The notes beneath the pieces were generated by a model, which was given only the letters and a program-made list of their open reading frames with translations, did not search any database and was not told the DNA's origin. From positions 37,348,001 to 37,412,000 of the forward strand of contig NC_092335.1 of assembly GCF_046630445.1 (NCBI RefSeq): a stretch of DNA of 64,000 nucleotides, in the 5' to 3' direction. Positions 22,480-34,894 of the stretch are shown here, in pieces (position 1 is the first letter of the stretch; every line of letters starts with the position of its first letter). Both the position numbers and the translations under genes were made by a program. This DNA is from Rutidosis leptorrhynchoides (Eukaryota; Streptophyta; Magnoliopsida; Asterales; Asteraceae).

Positions 22480-24007
22480 TAGTTGACATCTAATCTAATA
22501 CTACTACAAACTTTGAAAAGAATCATTCAGAACAACATTCAATTCAAATAGGTATTATAACCTTTTGAACCATCAAAGACCACATATTTCAGAATATGTA
22601 TATTGGATATACTCCTAGTGGTTTATGTTGCCATCCTTGTTAATAGGAGTAACAGGCTCATTGTTATTTGTCATCCATTCACCATAATCAAGTTATATAT
22701 GTATTATATTTTATCATTCAATGAGCAAAATCTTTTTTTCATGTATAGTGTATATCCCCTGTTTGTTTACAGTTGTTGTGAGTGTATTTATACACTCGAT
22801 ATGAGCAATCACAAATCACGGAATTATCATAAACTTACAAGGGTGTCCCTTTTTTCTATTGTGGTGACGAGATACTGTGTTCCAAGTCTTTAGACTGTAA
22901 CTCGTACAATTCTGGTGACTGGTTCAACAGGTACAAATTTTACTGTATTATCTTTCTATATGAATAAAAATGTTTTAGCTTAATGTCTAAAATGAATATT
23001 TTTCAAGCTAGATTATAGCTACAATTCAAATGATTGGGGTGTTGGCTTTTACCTCCGAAAGGGAAGAATGAAAAGAGGTGGCCAGTGTAAGTTTTTTAAT
23101 GTTGCTTACTTCACCTTACTTTAATCTTATTTTGTTGACTTTGTTTGACTGTTTTTTCAAATATCTACCATATAAGGTTTAGTAAAAATGTAAGAGAAAT
23201 TAAAGTTAATATTGTTTCATAGTGACGCTAATGGGAACAATGGAAGTCTTATTAGTAAATATAAATTTGGATGGCTTGTTTGTTTGTTCAGAATAAAACC
23301 TAGATTGGCTTCCCCATTGTTCAAGCCTCAGAAAGGTCACATAATATCTACACTTGAAAATTCTCAAAACTTGTTACATATTGTTGGAAATTATGGATTA
23401 GTAGGTAAAGAATCAGTAATTGGATTGATACTAAAGTCGTGTGAATATTTTCTACTTGAATAAATGTTGTACAAAATAGTAATCACCATCAAATACCGCA
23501 TAATAATCCACTTAAATAAATGTTGTACAAAATATAACCAATTAATGATGTAAACTTGATAGTTTTATCAATTTGAAAGTGAAGTGTAATACGTATATCA
23601 TTAGCTTTTCTAATCTGATAGCATGCAATAACATAACATAGAGAGTAATTGATACAGGTAGATGACGCCCCGCCCGTAACTGCATACACCAAATCTTTGT
23701 TATGTTTTCTTCATTTGGCCAACAAAGAAAACAGTCACTACCATACATCATCATCAATATTAAGACATCAGAGGGCATCAGGCTAAATGAACAAGTAGCC
23801 TATCAAAGGTTCTGGTATTCTAAATTTGAGAGACAATTAGATCATAGCATATCCTAGACAGGTATTTCCATACAGAAACAAGACACGACAACAAAACCAA
23901 GGCCTTTAGCAGCAGCGTTGTTTACATCTGCACATCCAGCAAAACAAACATTAGTGTTAGTGTTATCCAACAGGTAAAAACATTAGATAGATTGTCAGAT
24001 TATTATT
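22480..24007. other. Non-coding, partly shared with the 13.6-kb region
   Basis: Phrases at 22487-22530 and 23478-23512 match 13621-13680 and 13760-13793. The roughly 0.95 kb between them here (about 22545-23470) is absent at 13.6 kb, so it may be an insertion. It has short open frames, one of 83 codons at 23212-23463 starting MFHSDANGNNGSL, with no family I recognise. The phrase ataaatgttgtacaaaata occurs twice (about 23461 and 23515). The final 200 bp is 3' flank of the kelch gene. Confidence 0.35.
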
Positions 24008-26427
24008 TTAAGTAACCTCAGATACGAGGCCTTTAGCAGCGTTCTGAAGGAGTTTCGCAGCGTATTCCGCCTTCTCTTTATCATCTCGATTAAGACACTT
24101 TCTTACAATGCAACTGCAAGAAGTGGAGCATAGCCTGTTCTGCTGAACACACTCGCAACCTCTTACACACGTGGCGCGAGAAGAGCACTCACAGTGATCT
24201 ACCTCCTTTTCCTTTCCAAGAATCGTTTGAACCTTCTTCTGCAAGATTTCTATCTCATTTCTTAAAGTTTCAATCACAGCATCTTTTTCTTGCACTGACG
24301 CTTCCAATGCTCTTTTTTCCTCTCTCATTGCATTCATTTCTTCAATTGAATCCACCTCCTTCTTAGATAACTCAGTTTGTAAAGTTTCAATTATGTTTTT
24401 CAAACTCCCAATTTCATATCTCATGGTCTGCAACCGAAGACCAACCATATTTCCAACCCTGTTTCCAACCCTATTTCCAACGTTGTTTACCTAATAAAAT
24501 ATAGTATGAAAAACAAAAAAAGTTAAATATATATACATATATCTAATAAAAAATATATATTTTTTTAATTAAATTCAAACTTACAATGAGTTTGTTCTTA
24601 ATCTTGAAAGCCAAACTTGCATACTTGAGCGTGTTGTTCACGGTTGTTTCTCCTTCATGATCTGGACTTACACAAACCACAGAAATGTAAAGGTAATTAG
24701 CTTAAGCATGTAGATAATGAAAACACATGTTGTTAATAACAAATTTAAATCAAATAATAATGAAAATAAATCAATTGTTTAGCTTAAACATCCATCATAC
24801 ATAAAGCTGGAAGCAATGTATGTCTGATCAATACAGCTACAGCTGGGTTGGTGGGGGTAATTCTGACCAAAACATGCCGCCTCACATGGGCTTCCTAATT
24901 AACAAAATCAGCCAGGGCAACTAAACTCGTCTCACCAGTGTCGATCACATAATCAAATCAGCCTCACAATGGGGGCAAACTAAAAACTCGTCTCACCAGG
25001 GACAATCACACAATCAAATTAGCGGGGCTACAAAACTAACCGAAACCAGGGACTATAGTCAACAACCAAAATTAGACTCACAAGGGCCTACCAAATAACC
25101 AAAATTAGACTCACAAGGGCCTACCAAATATCAAAAGATGAAGGATCAACTAATCATATTTGCCTTGGCAAGAGCATTTCTTGACACACAAACAAGTTTT
25201 AGCATATTCATCAAATCCAAATAGGACCAAATATGGAATTTATTCTGATTGAAGCAAATCAGAATCATACCCTTAACACTGATGCAGATAAAAACAACCC
25301 CAAATATACCCTAATAATACATAGCCGAACAGAAACTCATCAAATCAGAAGATTGGGAACAAATCAGAAACCAAAACCAGCCAATAAACACATCCAGAAA
25401 TAGAAGCAGCCCAATAAACCCCCCTGTACATATTCGGATTTTACAAATTTAATGTGTCATAATGCACCAATGCTCACTCGGGTTTTGTTCAGAATAACTA
25501 GACGAGATTACCAGGAAATAAAAAAATAAAATAAAAAATAAATAAAAGGCGTCAAATGGTCTTCTTGATCGATTCATAAATAAAGAACTTTATAACCATG
25601 CTCTGAGATAGAATGTTAACAAAGACAAACTCAACTGATATCTTATATTTCTCATCTTACAAATTATATCTTCTACTACCTATATATAAGATACAAAGCA
25701 GACCATATGAAAGGTCAAGAGACTAACCTAGTACCCTCTAATATATTAAATATATACATTTAATACTCCATTCAATGTATTCTAACACAATAATTAATTA
25801 ATGTATGTATGTATTCTAACAAGCTTAAACATTATAAATCATAAATCATAAATCATAAATCATAAATAAAGCTCTATAATAACTTACCATTCATAACTGT
25901 TTTGCTGTTTTCCCCAACAGATTCCTGAAATACAACACAACACAACACGTTAGTATATTTTATTCAAGTATCATAGTCTAAAAGTAAACTCTTAACGCGT
26001 GAATATAAGTGGTCAATTTTCTGATTCGACCTCAATAATGGATGATTCCACGGTCGCTGGCGACTGAAAGATGTTTGCATGTTCATAATCCTTCAGATTA
26101 AGTCTCATCACACATACCTTTTATCATATAAAGAAAATGAATCATATAAAAGAACATTCATTAATAATGAGAAAAAAAAAATTAACAGAAAAGCCTCAGG
26201 ATGGCGACTATGTCTTCATGATTTATATATTATGTGAACTATTTCCTTAGTAACTAGAGTTATCACAATACCTCGTTGTGGTATCTCTCATTATATCCTC
26301 CATAAGCTACTAAAAACTGGTCACCATTTATCAATGCCAACGATAAAGATAGCCCCTGTTTCATACAGAAATTAAAAATAAGATCAGAATTACTTATGAG
26401 GAGTATCATAAAATAACAATGAAATGC

Positions 26428-26512
<85 letters not shown>

Positions 26513-28546
26513 ACAAGGTTGCAGAATTGAATCTTTAATTGGATCACTTTTTTAAGGCAAAAGGAAGGATCAGAATGTACATGTGCTACATGATGTTATA
26601 AAAGTTCTCAAGTGTGAATAATTGAAACTCAAGTGTCCTAAGGGCTGAAAAATTCTCAGAAAGCTTTACAGTTACAAACAATCAAACTCAAATGAAGGCA
26701 TAGAATGGTCACCTCACTGGCGAGTGGATCTCTTTCGTTTACATTAGTCAAAGTTGAGATAACAAGCCTGTCCATATCCATCACCATTGTTTTAGAGGCG
26801 CCTGCAACAACAAAAAATAAAAATCATATTCAGTTTGTATATATAAAAAAAAAAAAGGTGAAACATAGCCACATATTCATATCCATTCTTAGGAAAGCTT
26901 ATTCTAATTCAGTTGATCTTTTTCCTACTTTCATTCATACCACTTTTATTATCGCCACCACCAACTATAAACCACTTTTCATCGATGGACACCCCGGCAT
27001 GGCCTGCCCTAGGAGATACTAAATCACTTTGAATCTGCGGTTGGGACCATTCTAACTGCAATACAGTTACAAATATAGCATTCATAAGTTACTGTCTTCA
27101 AATTCAGTAAAGTACTTTGTTTATTTATTGGTTGGAAGTGGGTAAATGTGTGTGTGGGTGGGGGTTGGGATATTGTTGAAGACATATGTTAAAGCAAAAG
27201 TATTTAAAAAAGGGTATGAATCCGTTAAAAAGGTAAGCACTTACTGTCTCTAAATCTAGCACATGTAGATCATTAAAGATAACTGACTTAGTACACCCGC
27301 CAAATACGTGAAGGTAGCGGCCTGCATGCACTGTCGCAATATGATCAGACCTGGGAGCTGGCGGTGTGTGTCTATCAAAGCAAAAGAAATTAGTGCATAC
27401 ACATTTTATAATACGCAATGAGGTTAGTAAGTAGACAAACATTCTAATTTTAATTCTAATCAAAATAAATAGATAGATACATTAAATTAAAAGCGATAGA
27501 ATGTATGTAAAGTACACTTACATAGTCTCGACAATGTTCCATGTCATCGTTTCTAGATCGAGAACGTGAACATCATTCAAAAGTCTTCTGTTTTTACCCT
27601 TTCCACCAAACATTATGAGTTTTGAACCAACCAATGAGGTAGATTGTCCACTACGAGCCAGCTAAAAGATACATCACAAGTCATTTAGTTAATGGTCACA
27701 TACAAACTAACTAATGGCCTGCATATAATATGACAGTCTTAGATTACCGGAATTTTTCCAGTGGCTTCAATCACCCCATACAAGAATGATTCAAGATCGA
27801 TGACACGCACTGCATTTTAATTAATAGTTTCAATCAGAACTAATACTTGTTAAGATCAGAAGTGAGTCAGAGCAGCTCTTGCTCTTTTAAGAAAACAAAC
27901 CTGTCACATAATCAGAGTCATCACCACCAATCATGAAGATTTTGCTTCCCCACTTAACCTACATTAAAGGGTGTATCAAAGAGCACGGGTAAATGAAAAC
28001 ATAAAGTAATACAACCACAACAAAGATGAATGGAATTATAGATAACGCACCATACTATGACCACATAATGCAGGGAAACTTTCTGTTCGTGTACCATCTT
28101 GCATAATTTCACCATCTAACTTTGTGCTTGGTTTAATTGTTGACCAAATTAAACTCTTCATATCAAATACCTACCAAGAAACAAGTATTAATAAACATAC
28201 AACACGAATAGGACCACTTGTCATAAAATAATACATGTCAGCTTCACAGAAATGATACCCAAATGCTAGATAAGCGACGTTTACTTCGACGTCCACCAAC
28301 AATGTAGAGCTGTTCACCATCAACAGCTGCACCATGCTACAAAGAATATGAAAAGAAAGTGAGGGGTGAAGAATAGAGAAGGCGAAGGTGAGGGGTGCTC
28401 ATTTCTTGATTCTAAATAAGCTCCTGAAAAGAAAGTTAGGATCAAACCTCAAAGTGTCCAGGCGGTTGTGGCCCAAGTACCGGTAGTGCAACCCATTTGT
28501 GACATTCTATATCTGAATACCAACTACTGCCACTATCACTTTCCAT
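24008..28546 (-). CDS. Kelch-repeat protein with coiled coil and CXC-like tail
   Basis: Exons read by hand from GT-AG sites (minus): 28546-28448, 28336-28259, 28170-28051, 27958-27901, 27809-27748, 27661-27522, 27371-27245, 27055-26941, 26801-26713, 26355-26272, 26117-26031, 25924-25888, 24661-24585, 24490-24008. They stay in phase and give 551 residues. Residues about 17-325 are kelch repeats ([58 protein letters not shown]) closely resembling the C-terminal propeller of plant ACBP4/5. No acyl-CoA-binding domain is present; the N-terminus begins [11 protein letters not shown]. Residues about 408-490 form a heptad-rich coiled coil. Residues 491-523 hold nine cysteines in a CXC-like pattern (CEC, CVRGCEC, CSTSCSC, CLNR) as in tesmin and kinesin-4 tails. 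The role is unknown: the propeller suggests protein binding, the CXC-like tail metal or nucleic-acid binding. The exon 11 donor (GAG/gtcgaa) and the last splice are the least certain. Confidence 0.82.
24662..25887 (-). other. Large intron of kelch gene
   Basis: A 1.2-kb intron between the 37-nt and 77-nt coding exons. It contains a 33-bp tandem duplication (unit starting taaccaaaattagactcaca, about 25065-25130), a weaker pair of ctcgtctcaccag phrases (about 24927 and 24987), and (ataaatc)n near 25837-25868. No gene is seen inside. Confidence 0.6.
26428..26512. repeat. (TA)n microsatellite in kelch gene intron
   Basis: About 40 TA units with one interruption, in the intron between the exons at 26713-26801 and 26272-26355. 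Confidence 0.95.
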
Positions 28547-28556
28547 GTTAGATTTC

Positions 28557-29620
28557 CTGGAGGTTAAGGAGCTTTATCAGATTAAAGAGCTCATCATTCA
28601 TGTAACAAAGTGCAAGTACAACATAAACATAGGACCTTTTTCATCTCGTAAAGATCAGAATGTTCAACCAGTTAACTAGTTCAATAAAAATTATCAACTC
28701 CAAGTTAAAACGGAATCTCTTAAAACCGACTATCTATATTGATAATGAGCATCAATATAATGAGCAGATATCATATTCTAGCTAAGTCATCCTCTGCTAA
28801 TATCATATTCTAGCTATCAGCATTTGTTCGAACATAAGGATTTCATGCCATAATTTAGTTCAAACTGTATCGATCAAATAGAATTGTGCAACAGCTAAAT
28901 AAACCATGTCTAGATTTTGACCAATAATTAAAGAAACATGAACCATAATTAGGTAGATTATTTTGTGCTGTTTCATGGAGAAAAATCAATCAAAGTAATA
29001 ATGAATCAAAACCTCCAACGGGTGTTCATCAACATAATCAAATCAAAATATAACACAAACGCATAAAACCCTAAAAAATCAAATTATATATACAGGTAAT
29101 ATAACAAAACCCTAACTTCGCGAAGAAAATAGATACAGGTGATACAGCAAATTATAAACCCTAGCGCCACATATCAGTTATACAAATTGCATTACGCGAT
29201 ACATACACCGTATTAGAGTGTAAATCAAATACGGCATTTATAGATAAAAATACACGTGTATAGTGAGATATTTTTTTTTTTTTTTTTTACATATACATAC
29301 ACATATTAATGTTAGATTGCAGTAATTGAAAATGCTGCTAAAAGTATAAATAAAAGGAATTGATTAACTTACAGAGATGTTAATTGAATAAACGTGTATA
29401 GTGAGATATTTACATATACATACACATATTAATGTTAGATTGTAGTAATTGAAAATGCTGCTAAAAGTATAAATAAAAGGAATTGATTAACTTACAGAGA
29501 TGTTAATTGAATAAACGAATGAACCGTGAATTAGCAAATTGCAAAACGAAACAGAGAGCGACGGGGGGCACAAGATAATTGGAAAACCACAGAATTGAGA
29601 CTAGCTTTTACGAGGATGGG
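28557..29620 (-). promoter_or_regulatory. 5'UTR, 5'UTR intron and promoter side of kelch gene
   Basis: On the minus strand a UTR exon appears to end at tctct/gtaagtt (donor edge at 29496), and the intron ends at ctccag/gaaatctaac (acceptor edge at 28556), 10 nt before the chosen ATG. The intron is therefore about 0.94 kb. The transcription start is likely near 29520-29600. No clear TATA box was seen. The (TTA)n tract at 29631-29680 lies just upstream. Confidence 0.55.
29254..29514. repeat. Tandem duplication spanning a 5'UTR splice donor
   Basis: The unit from acgtgtatagtgagatattt to gttaattgaataaacg occurs twice (about 29254-29391 and 29392-29514). The first copy is longer because of a poly-T expansion (about 29271-29288). 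Outside that the copies differ at only about one base. Each copy contains the sequence read as a splice donor on the minus strand (edges at 29373 and 29496), so the gene has two possible 5'UTR donors. Confidence 0.85.
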
Positions 29621-29630
29621 GCTTTCCTTA

Positions 29631-29631
29631 A

Positions 29632-29680
<49 letters not shown>
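29631..29680. repeat. (TTA)n microsatellite
   Basis: About 16 perfect ATT units, followed by an aaattataaat-rich stretch. Confidence 0.95.
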
Positions 29681-29759
29681 AATAAATTATAAATATAAAT
29701 ATAAATTATGCGCGGGATCCTTAAGGGATGAATCAAAAATTAAATTGTCTTAATAATTA

Positions 29760-30298
29760 TAGTTTATATAGTATACTAGTTCGGATCGGCCTGCGCGTTG
29801 CGGCGGGTCTTTCGGGCTGCGTATTCGTATTTAACGTAGCGTTGTGTATTTACAGAGGGGAACACGACCCATGTGTTAAGCGTCGTTTTATATGTCGTTG
29901 TGTTAAGCGTGTTTTAAAAAGTATCCGTTTCGAACGTAGTTAGTTTTGTTTTGTTCAAAAAAAAAATTCGAGTGTAACGGTGATGTCGGAAAAATTTAAC
30001 TCGCGGCGAGCAGAAAGATACGGGTTGTCGTTGTGTTAGCGTTTTTTAAAAAGTATCCGTTTCGAACGTGGTTAGTTTCGTTTTGTTCATAAAATTATTT
30101 TGAGTCAGACGTTGTCGTCGAAAAAATTTAACTCGTGGCGAGCGGGAAGATACGGGTTGTCATTGTGTTTAGCGTTTTTTAAAAAAGTGTCCGTTTCACG
30201 TATAGTTAGTCCCGTTGGGTTGGTAAGATTTTTTCGTAATTGAACGGTGGTCTCGAAAAAATTTAACATGCACCGAGCAACAAGATAGTGAAATGTCC
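29760..30298. repeat. Dispersed repeat with three ~130-bp tandem units
   Basis: It starts near tactagttcggatcggcctg with a GC-rich patch (cgcgttgcggcgggtc). It then carries three diverged tandem units of about 130 bp, starting near 29894, 30029 and 30160. Each has a cgttgtgttaagcg-like start, tttaaaaagtatccgtttc, an agttag phrase, then aaaaatttaactcg and ggcgagcagaaagatacggg. The family resembles 291-480. Short open frames here are not believable genes. Confidence 0.7.
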
Positions 30299-31184
30299 CG
30301 TTCATATTGATTATAAACGTTCCATATTTATTGATTTCGTCGCGAGGTTTTGACCTCTGTATGAGACGTTTTTCAAAGACTGCATTCATTTTTTTAAAAC
30401 AACCATAACCTTTATTTTATCGATAAAGGTTTAAAAAGCATTACGTAGATTATCAAATAATGATAATCTAAAATATACCGTTTACACACGACCATCACAT
30501 AATGGTTTACAATAAAAATATATTACATCGAAATAAGTTTCTTGAATGCAGTTTTTACACAATATCATACAAACATGGACTCCAAATCTTGTCCTTATTT
30601 TAGTATGCAACAGCGGAAGCTCTTAATAATCACCTGAGAATAAACATGCTTTAAACGTCAACAAAAATGTTGGTGAGTTATAGGTTTAACCTATATATAT
30701 ATCAAATGGTAATAATAGACCACAAGATTTCATATTTCAATACACATCCCATACATAGAGATAAAAATCATTCATATGGTGAACACCTGGTAACCGACAT
30801 TAACAAGATGCATATAAGAATATCCCCATCATTCCGGGACACCCTTCGGACATGATATAAAACGAATTCGAAGTACTAAAGCATCCGGTACTTTGGATGG
30901 GGTTTGTTAGGCCCAATAGATCTATCTTTTAGGATTCACGTCAATTAGTAGATTGGTTTACTAATTCTTAGGCTACCAAGCAAAAAGGGGCATATTCGGC
31001 TTCGATCATTCACCCATATAAAGTAGTTTCGATTACTTGTGTCTATTTTGTAAAACATTTATAAAACTGCATGTATTCTCATCCCAAAAATATTATATTT
31101 TAAAAGTGGCACTATAACTCACATTCACATATTTTTCCTTCGTCGGAAATAAGACTTGGCCACGGGTCGATTCACGAACCTATA
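30299..31184 (-). mobile_element. LTR X: 3' part of a Tekay-like gypsy LTR
   Basis: On the minus strand this is the last ~890 bp of an LTR of the same family as those at 37-61 kb (plus-strand reading starts tgaaatgtcccg, the reverse complement of that family's 3' end). It includes the reverse complements of the gtttattctcagg block and of the gattatc hairpin. It stops at 31184, where a different minus-strand LTR begins, so it was cut by that insertion. Its remainder is not in view. Confidence 0.85.
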
Positions 31185-33105
31185 TGAAAGGACCCGTTCA
31201 TATACATTATAAACGATTCACAATAGTTGATAACATTGCGAGGTATTTGACCTCTATATGATACATTTTACAAATATTGCATTCGTTTTTAAAAGACAAA
31301 CTTTCTTTACATCGAAAATTGACAGGCATGCATACCATTTCATAATATCCACTATCCAACTATAAATTGATTTAATAATAATCTTTGATGAACTCAATGA
31401 CTCGAATGCAACGTTCTTCGAAATATGCTATGAAAGACTCCAAGTAATATCTTTAAAATGAGCAAATGCACAGCGGAAGATTTCTTTAACACCTGAGAAT
31501 AAACATGCTTTAAAGTGTCAACCAAAAGGTTGGTGAGTTCATTAGTTTATCATAATCATTTATTTCCATCATTTTAATAGACCACAAGAATTTCATTTCC
31601 AGTTCTCATAAATATAAGTCCCATGCATAGAGACAAAAATAATCATTCATATGGCGAACACCTGGTAACCGACATTAACTAGATACATATAAGAATATCC
31701 CCTATCATTCCGGGATCCTACTTCGAACATGATATAAATTTCGAAGTACTAAAGCATCCGGTACTTTGGATGGGGTTTGTTAGGCCCAATAGATCTATCT
31801 TTAGGATTCGCGTCAATTAGGGTGTCTGTTCCCTAATTCTTAGATTACCAGACTTTAATAAAAAGGGGCATATTCGATTTCGATAATTCAACCATAGAAT
31901 GTATTTTCAATTACTTGTGTCTATTTCGTCAAACATTTATAAAAGCGCATGTATTCTCAGTCCCAAAAATATAAAGGGTAAAAAGGCAAATGAAACTCAC
32001 CATACTGTATTTCGTAGTAAAAATACATATAACGTCATTGAACAAGTGCAAGGTTGGCCTCGGATTCACGAACCTAAATTAATTATATATATTTATGCGT
32101 TGGTTAATATTTGTCTAACAAATTAGGTCAAGTCATAGTGTACCACAATCCTAATGCTCGAGACTAATATGCAAAAGTCAACAAAAGTAAATTTGACTCA
32201 AAATAATTTCCAAAAATCTATACATGATTAATATATAGTTTAAATATCGTCGTTTTATATTTTTAAATATTTTTAAAAGATTTATTAGAGTAAATAATAT
32301 AATTTATTTATTAATAAATAAAATTTTATATTAAATTTATATAATAAAATATACTTTTATATATATTAAGTAATAAAATTTATAGGGTTCATTTAATATC
32401 ATAAAGATAATATGATAGGTATTATTAAAGTAAGTTATTACACGTAGTAAAATATGTTTGTATCACATATTTATTTGATAAAATAATATCTATAATGATA
32501 GTAAGTAAAAGTTGTATTATTTTGTAATAATAATTATTATTATAAAAATATCAATATTTATAATTACTAAGATGACATTATGATAAAACGATAATTCTAA
32601 TTATGATAACTTTAATATTTACGATAATTTTTAATATTATCTTTAAAATAATAATTCTATTTAAAATAATAATAATAATGATATTTTATAGTAACAATGA
32701 CATTTCTATTAAAATGATAATTTTTGTTAAAATGATAGTTTAATACTAACGATACTTTTAATAATAATAGTAATGATAAAAATAATAAGAACGATAATTT
32801 TATCTAAATCAATATCTTATAATATTTTAATTTCATCATGATACTCTTACTCATTATTTCCTAATCATTTCATTTAATAGCTTTTAATCGTCTTTTATAT
32901 CGTGTTCATAATAATGATAATAATAGTAATCAAAATAATTAGGTGTTACAAATATTTGTTTTAATTACACTAATATTAATAATGATAGTTACTATAACAT
33001 TATTAACGATAATACTAATAATTATCTTAATGATAATATAGTAATAATAATAATAACAATAACAATAACCATTTTTAAATAATGATATATATATATTAAT
33101 AATGA

Positions 33106-33115
33106 TAATAATAAT

Positions 33116-33200
<85 letters not shown>
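33106..33200. repeat. (AAT)n microsatellite in LTR Y
   Basis: About 30 AAT units. Surrounding sequence (32280-33400) is extremely AT-rich with many aataatgataat variants. Confidence 0.95.
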
Positions 33201-33202
<2 letters not shown>

Positions 33203-33969
33203 TGGATAATAATAATAATACTAATTATAACTTTAACGATAATAACGATAGTAATAATAAAAAAAAATAACAATTTTTAATGATAAATCCCTTTTATTGA
33301 TAAAGATAATAATAATGATAATAATAAGATAAAACTAGAACGACGATAAAAACGACGATAATAATAATCATTTTTAATAAAAATATCGAAAATTCAATTG
33401 ATTATAATTTCTAATCCGTTCATCGAAACCATTCGATATCTAAAGGAAAAGTTCTTAATTTTTCGCTAGCTTTCCAAGGACATGCATATCTTATACCTTA
33501 TCTCAACCGCAAGTGTAACTAATTCAAGATTCAACCTAACCTGTCTAAGGGCAATATCAAAAGTACAAGCATGCATAATCCTAAATACTCGAGCACTAGT
33601 CAGGGATACACTATTAGTATGTAAAAGTTAAATTATGAGTACTCACGTATCAATATTGAGATTCAATATTGCAGGAAAGGTACGTAGACGCAACGGAAAT
33701 GATAAACACTATATTGACCTCACGAGCATACCCATGAACCATACTCAATCACCTCCATAGCTATAACCCATAATTTTCTTAATCCTATCCTACTCGAAAA
33801 ACAATTTCGAAATCACTCAAACAGCACTCCGTCGTAATATTTTATGTATACTAATAATATCTTGAAATAATACAGAGTAAATATATATATGTAAATCAAT
33901 TGAGAGAGTTTAGAGAAAAATATTTTCAAGTTTCTATGAAATAATAAAACCTATTGAATTCTATTTATA

Positions 33970-34100
33970 ATAGATTTTTGAATTATTAAAGTGAATTATT
34001 AAAGTGAATTATTAAAGTATGAATTATTAAAGTTAATTATTAAAGTATGAATTATTAAAGTGAATTATTAAAGTATGAATTATTAAAGTTAAAGTAAAGT
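33970..34100. repeat. Minisatellite gaattattaaagt in LTR Y
   Basis: About seven to eight units of gaattattaaagt(a/g) in tandem with small variants, followed by aaagtaaaagtaaag-type simple sequence. Confidence 0.85.
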
Positions 34101-34787
34101 AAAAATAAAGTAAAGGTAAAGTTTAAGTATAGTAAAAGTATAAAACTATGTACGTATAATACGTGTATAAATATATATAATATTAATTTAAATCGTTATA
34201 TATATTTAATAAAATAAAATATAAATATCGTTATCTTTATCATACTAGTTAAGTAATGAGTTGTCAAAAGTGATTCTAGATATTTATAAAAGTTATATAC
34301 GTTTTAATAATAAAGTTCTTTTTAAACTGAAAACGTTTTTGTACGTTTGAAACTAAATAGATCAATCGAGTCTTTATGAGATTCAATCTTCCACTATCCT
34401 TTGTCTAGTTCTCAATGATTGACAATTTGTTCTTATTTATAAATCACTTTACCATTTTCCGAATATTGTTAAAATGGAAAGATTTCTCAAATCAACGTGG
34501 GCCTTTCAACAGAGACTTGTAATCATAATTCAATATATCTGATAATTCAATCATTTGATCTTATCTTCTAATTCCATAGATAAACATTTTGAAACAGATA
34601 TAATCATATAAAGTATTTAATCTAATATTTTGTTTACGTTTCAAGTTATAATATATATACACATATACATATATAATCATATTCGTTTAATGGTTCGTGA
34701 ATCGTTGGAACTTGGTCGAGGTTGAATGAATATATGAACATAGTTTAAAATTCTTGAAATTTAACCTAACAAATATTGCTTATCGTG

Positions 34788-34885
34788 TCGGAAACATATA
34801 AAGATTAAAGTTTAAATTTGGTTGGAAATTTCCGGTGTCGGAAACATATAAAGATTAAAGTTTAAATTTGGTTGAAAATTTCCGG
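34788..34885. repeat. 50-bp tandem duplication at LTR Y terminus
   Basis: The unit gtgtcggaaacatataaaga plus ttaaagtttaaatttggttg is present twice, directly inside the LTR terminus, with about one difference between copies. Confidence 0.85.
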
Positions 34886-34894
34886 GTTGTCACA

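Larger units (their letters stand above)
31185..34894 (-). mobile_element. LTR Y: long gypsy LTR (3' LTR of element Y)
   Basis: Read on the minus strand it begins TGTGACAACCCGG (at 34894) and ends GGGTCCTTTCA (at 31185), a 3710-bp LTR. It shares the agcatgtttattctcagg block and the gaggtcaaatacctc palindrome with its neighbours but is otherwise a separate family. On its left edge it is joined to LTR X. Its right edge abuts gtacctacccgttaa, the reverse complement of the ttaacgggtaggtac boundary motif of the gypsy elements downstream, so the internal domain lies to its right. Confidence 0.8.

Noticed and set aside
26263-26547. 94-codon minus-strand frame
   Set aside because: Half is a (TA)n run in an intron; the believable part is exon 10 of the kelch gene, which is listed there.
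29728-29943. 71-codon plus-strand frame
   Set aside because: It lies in the GC-patch dispersed repeat and has no recognisable domain.
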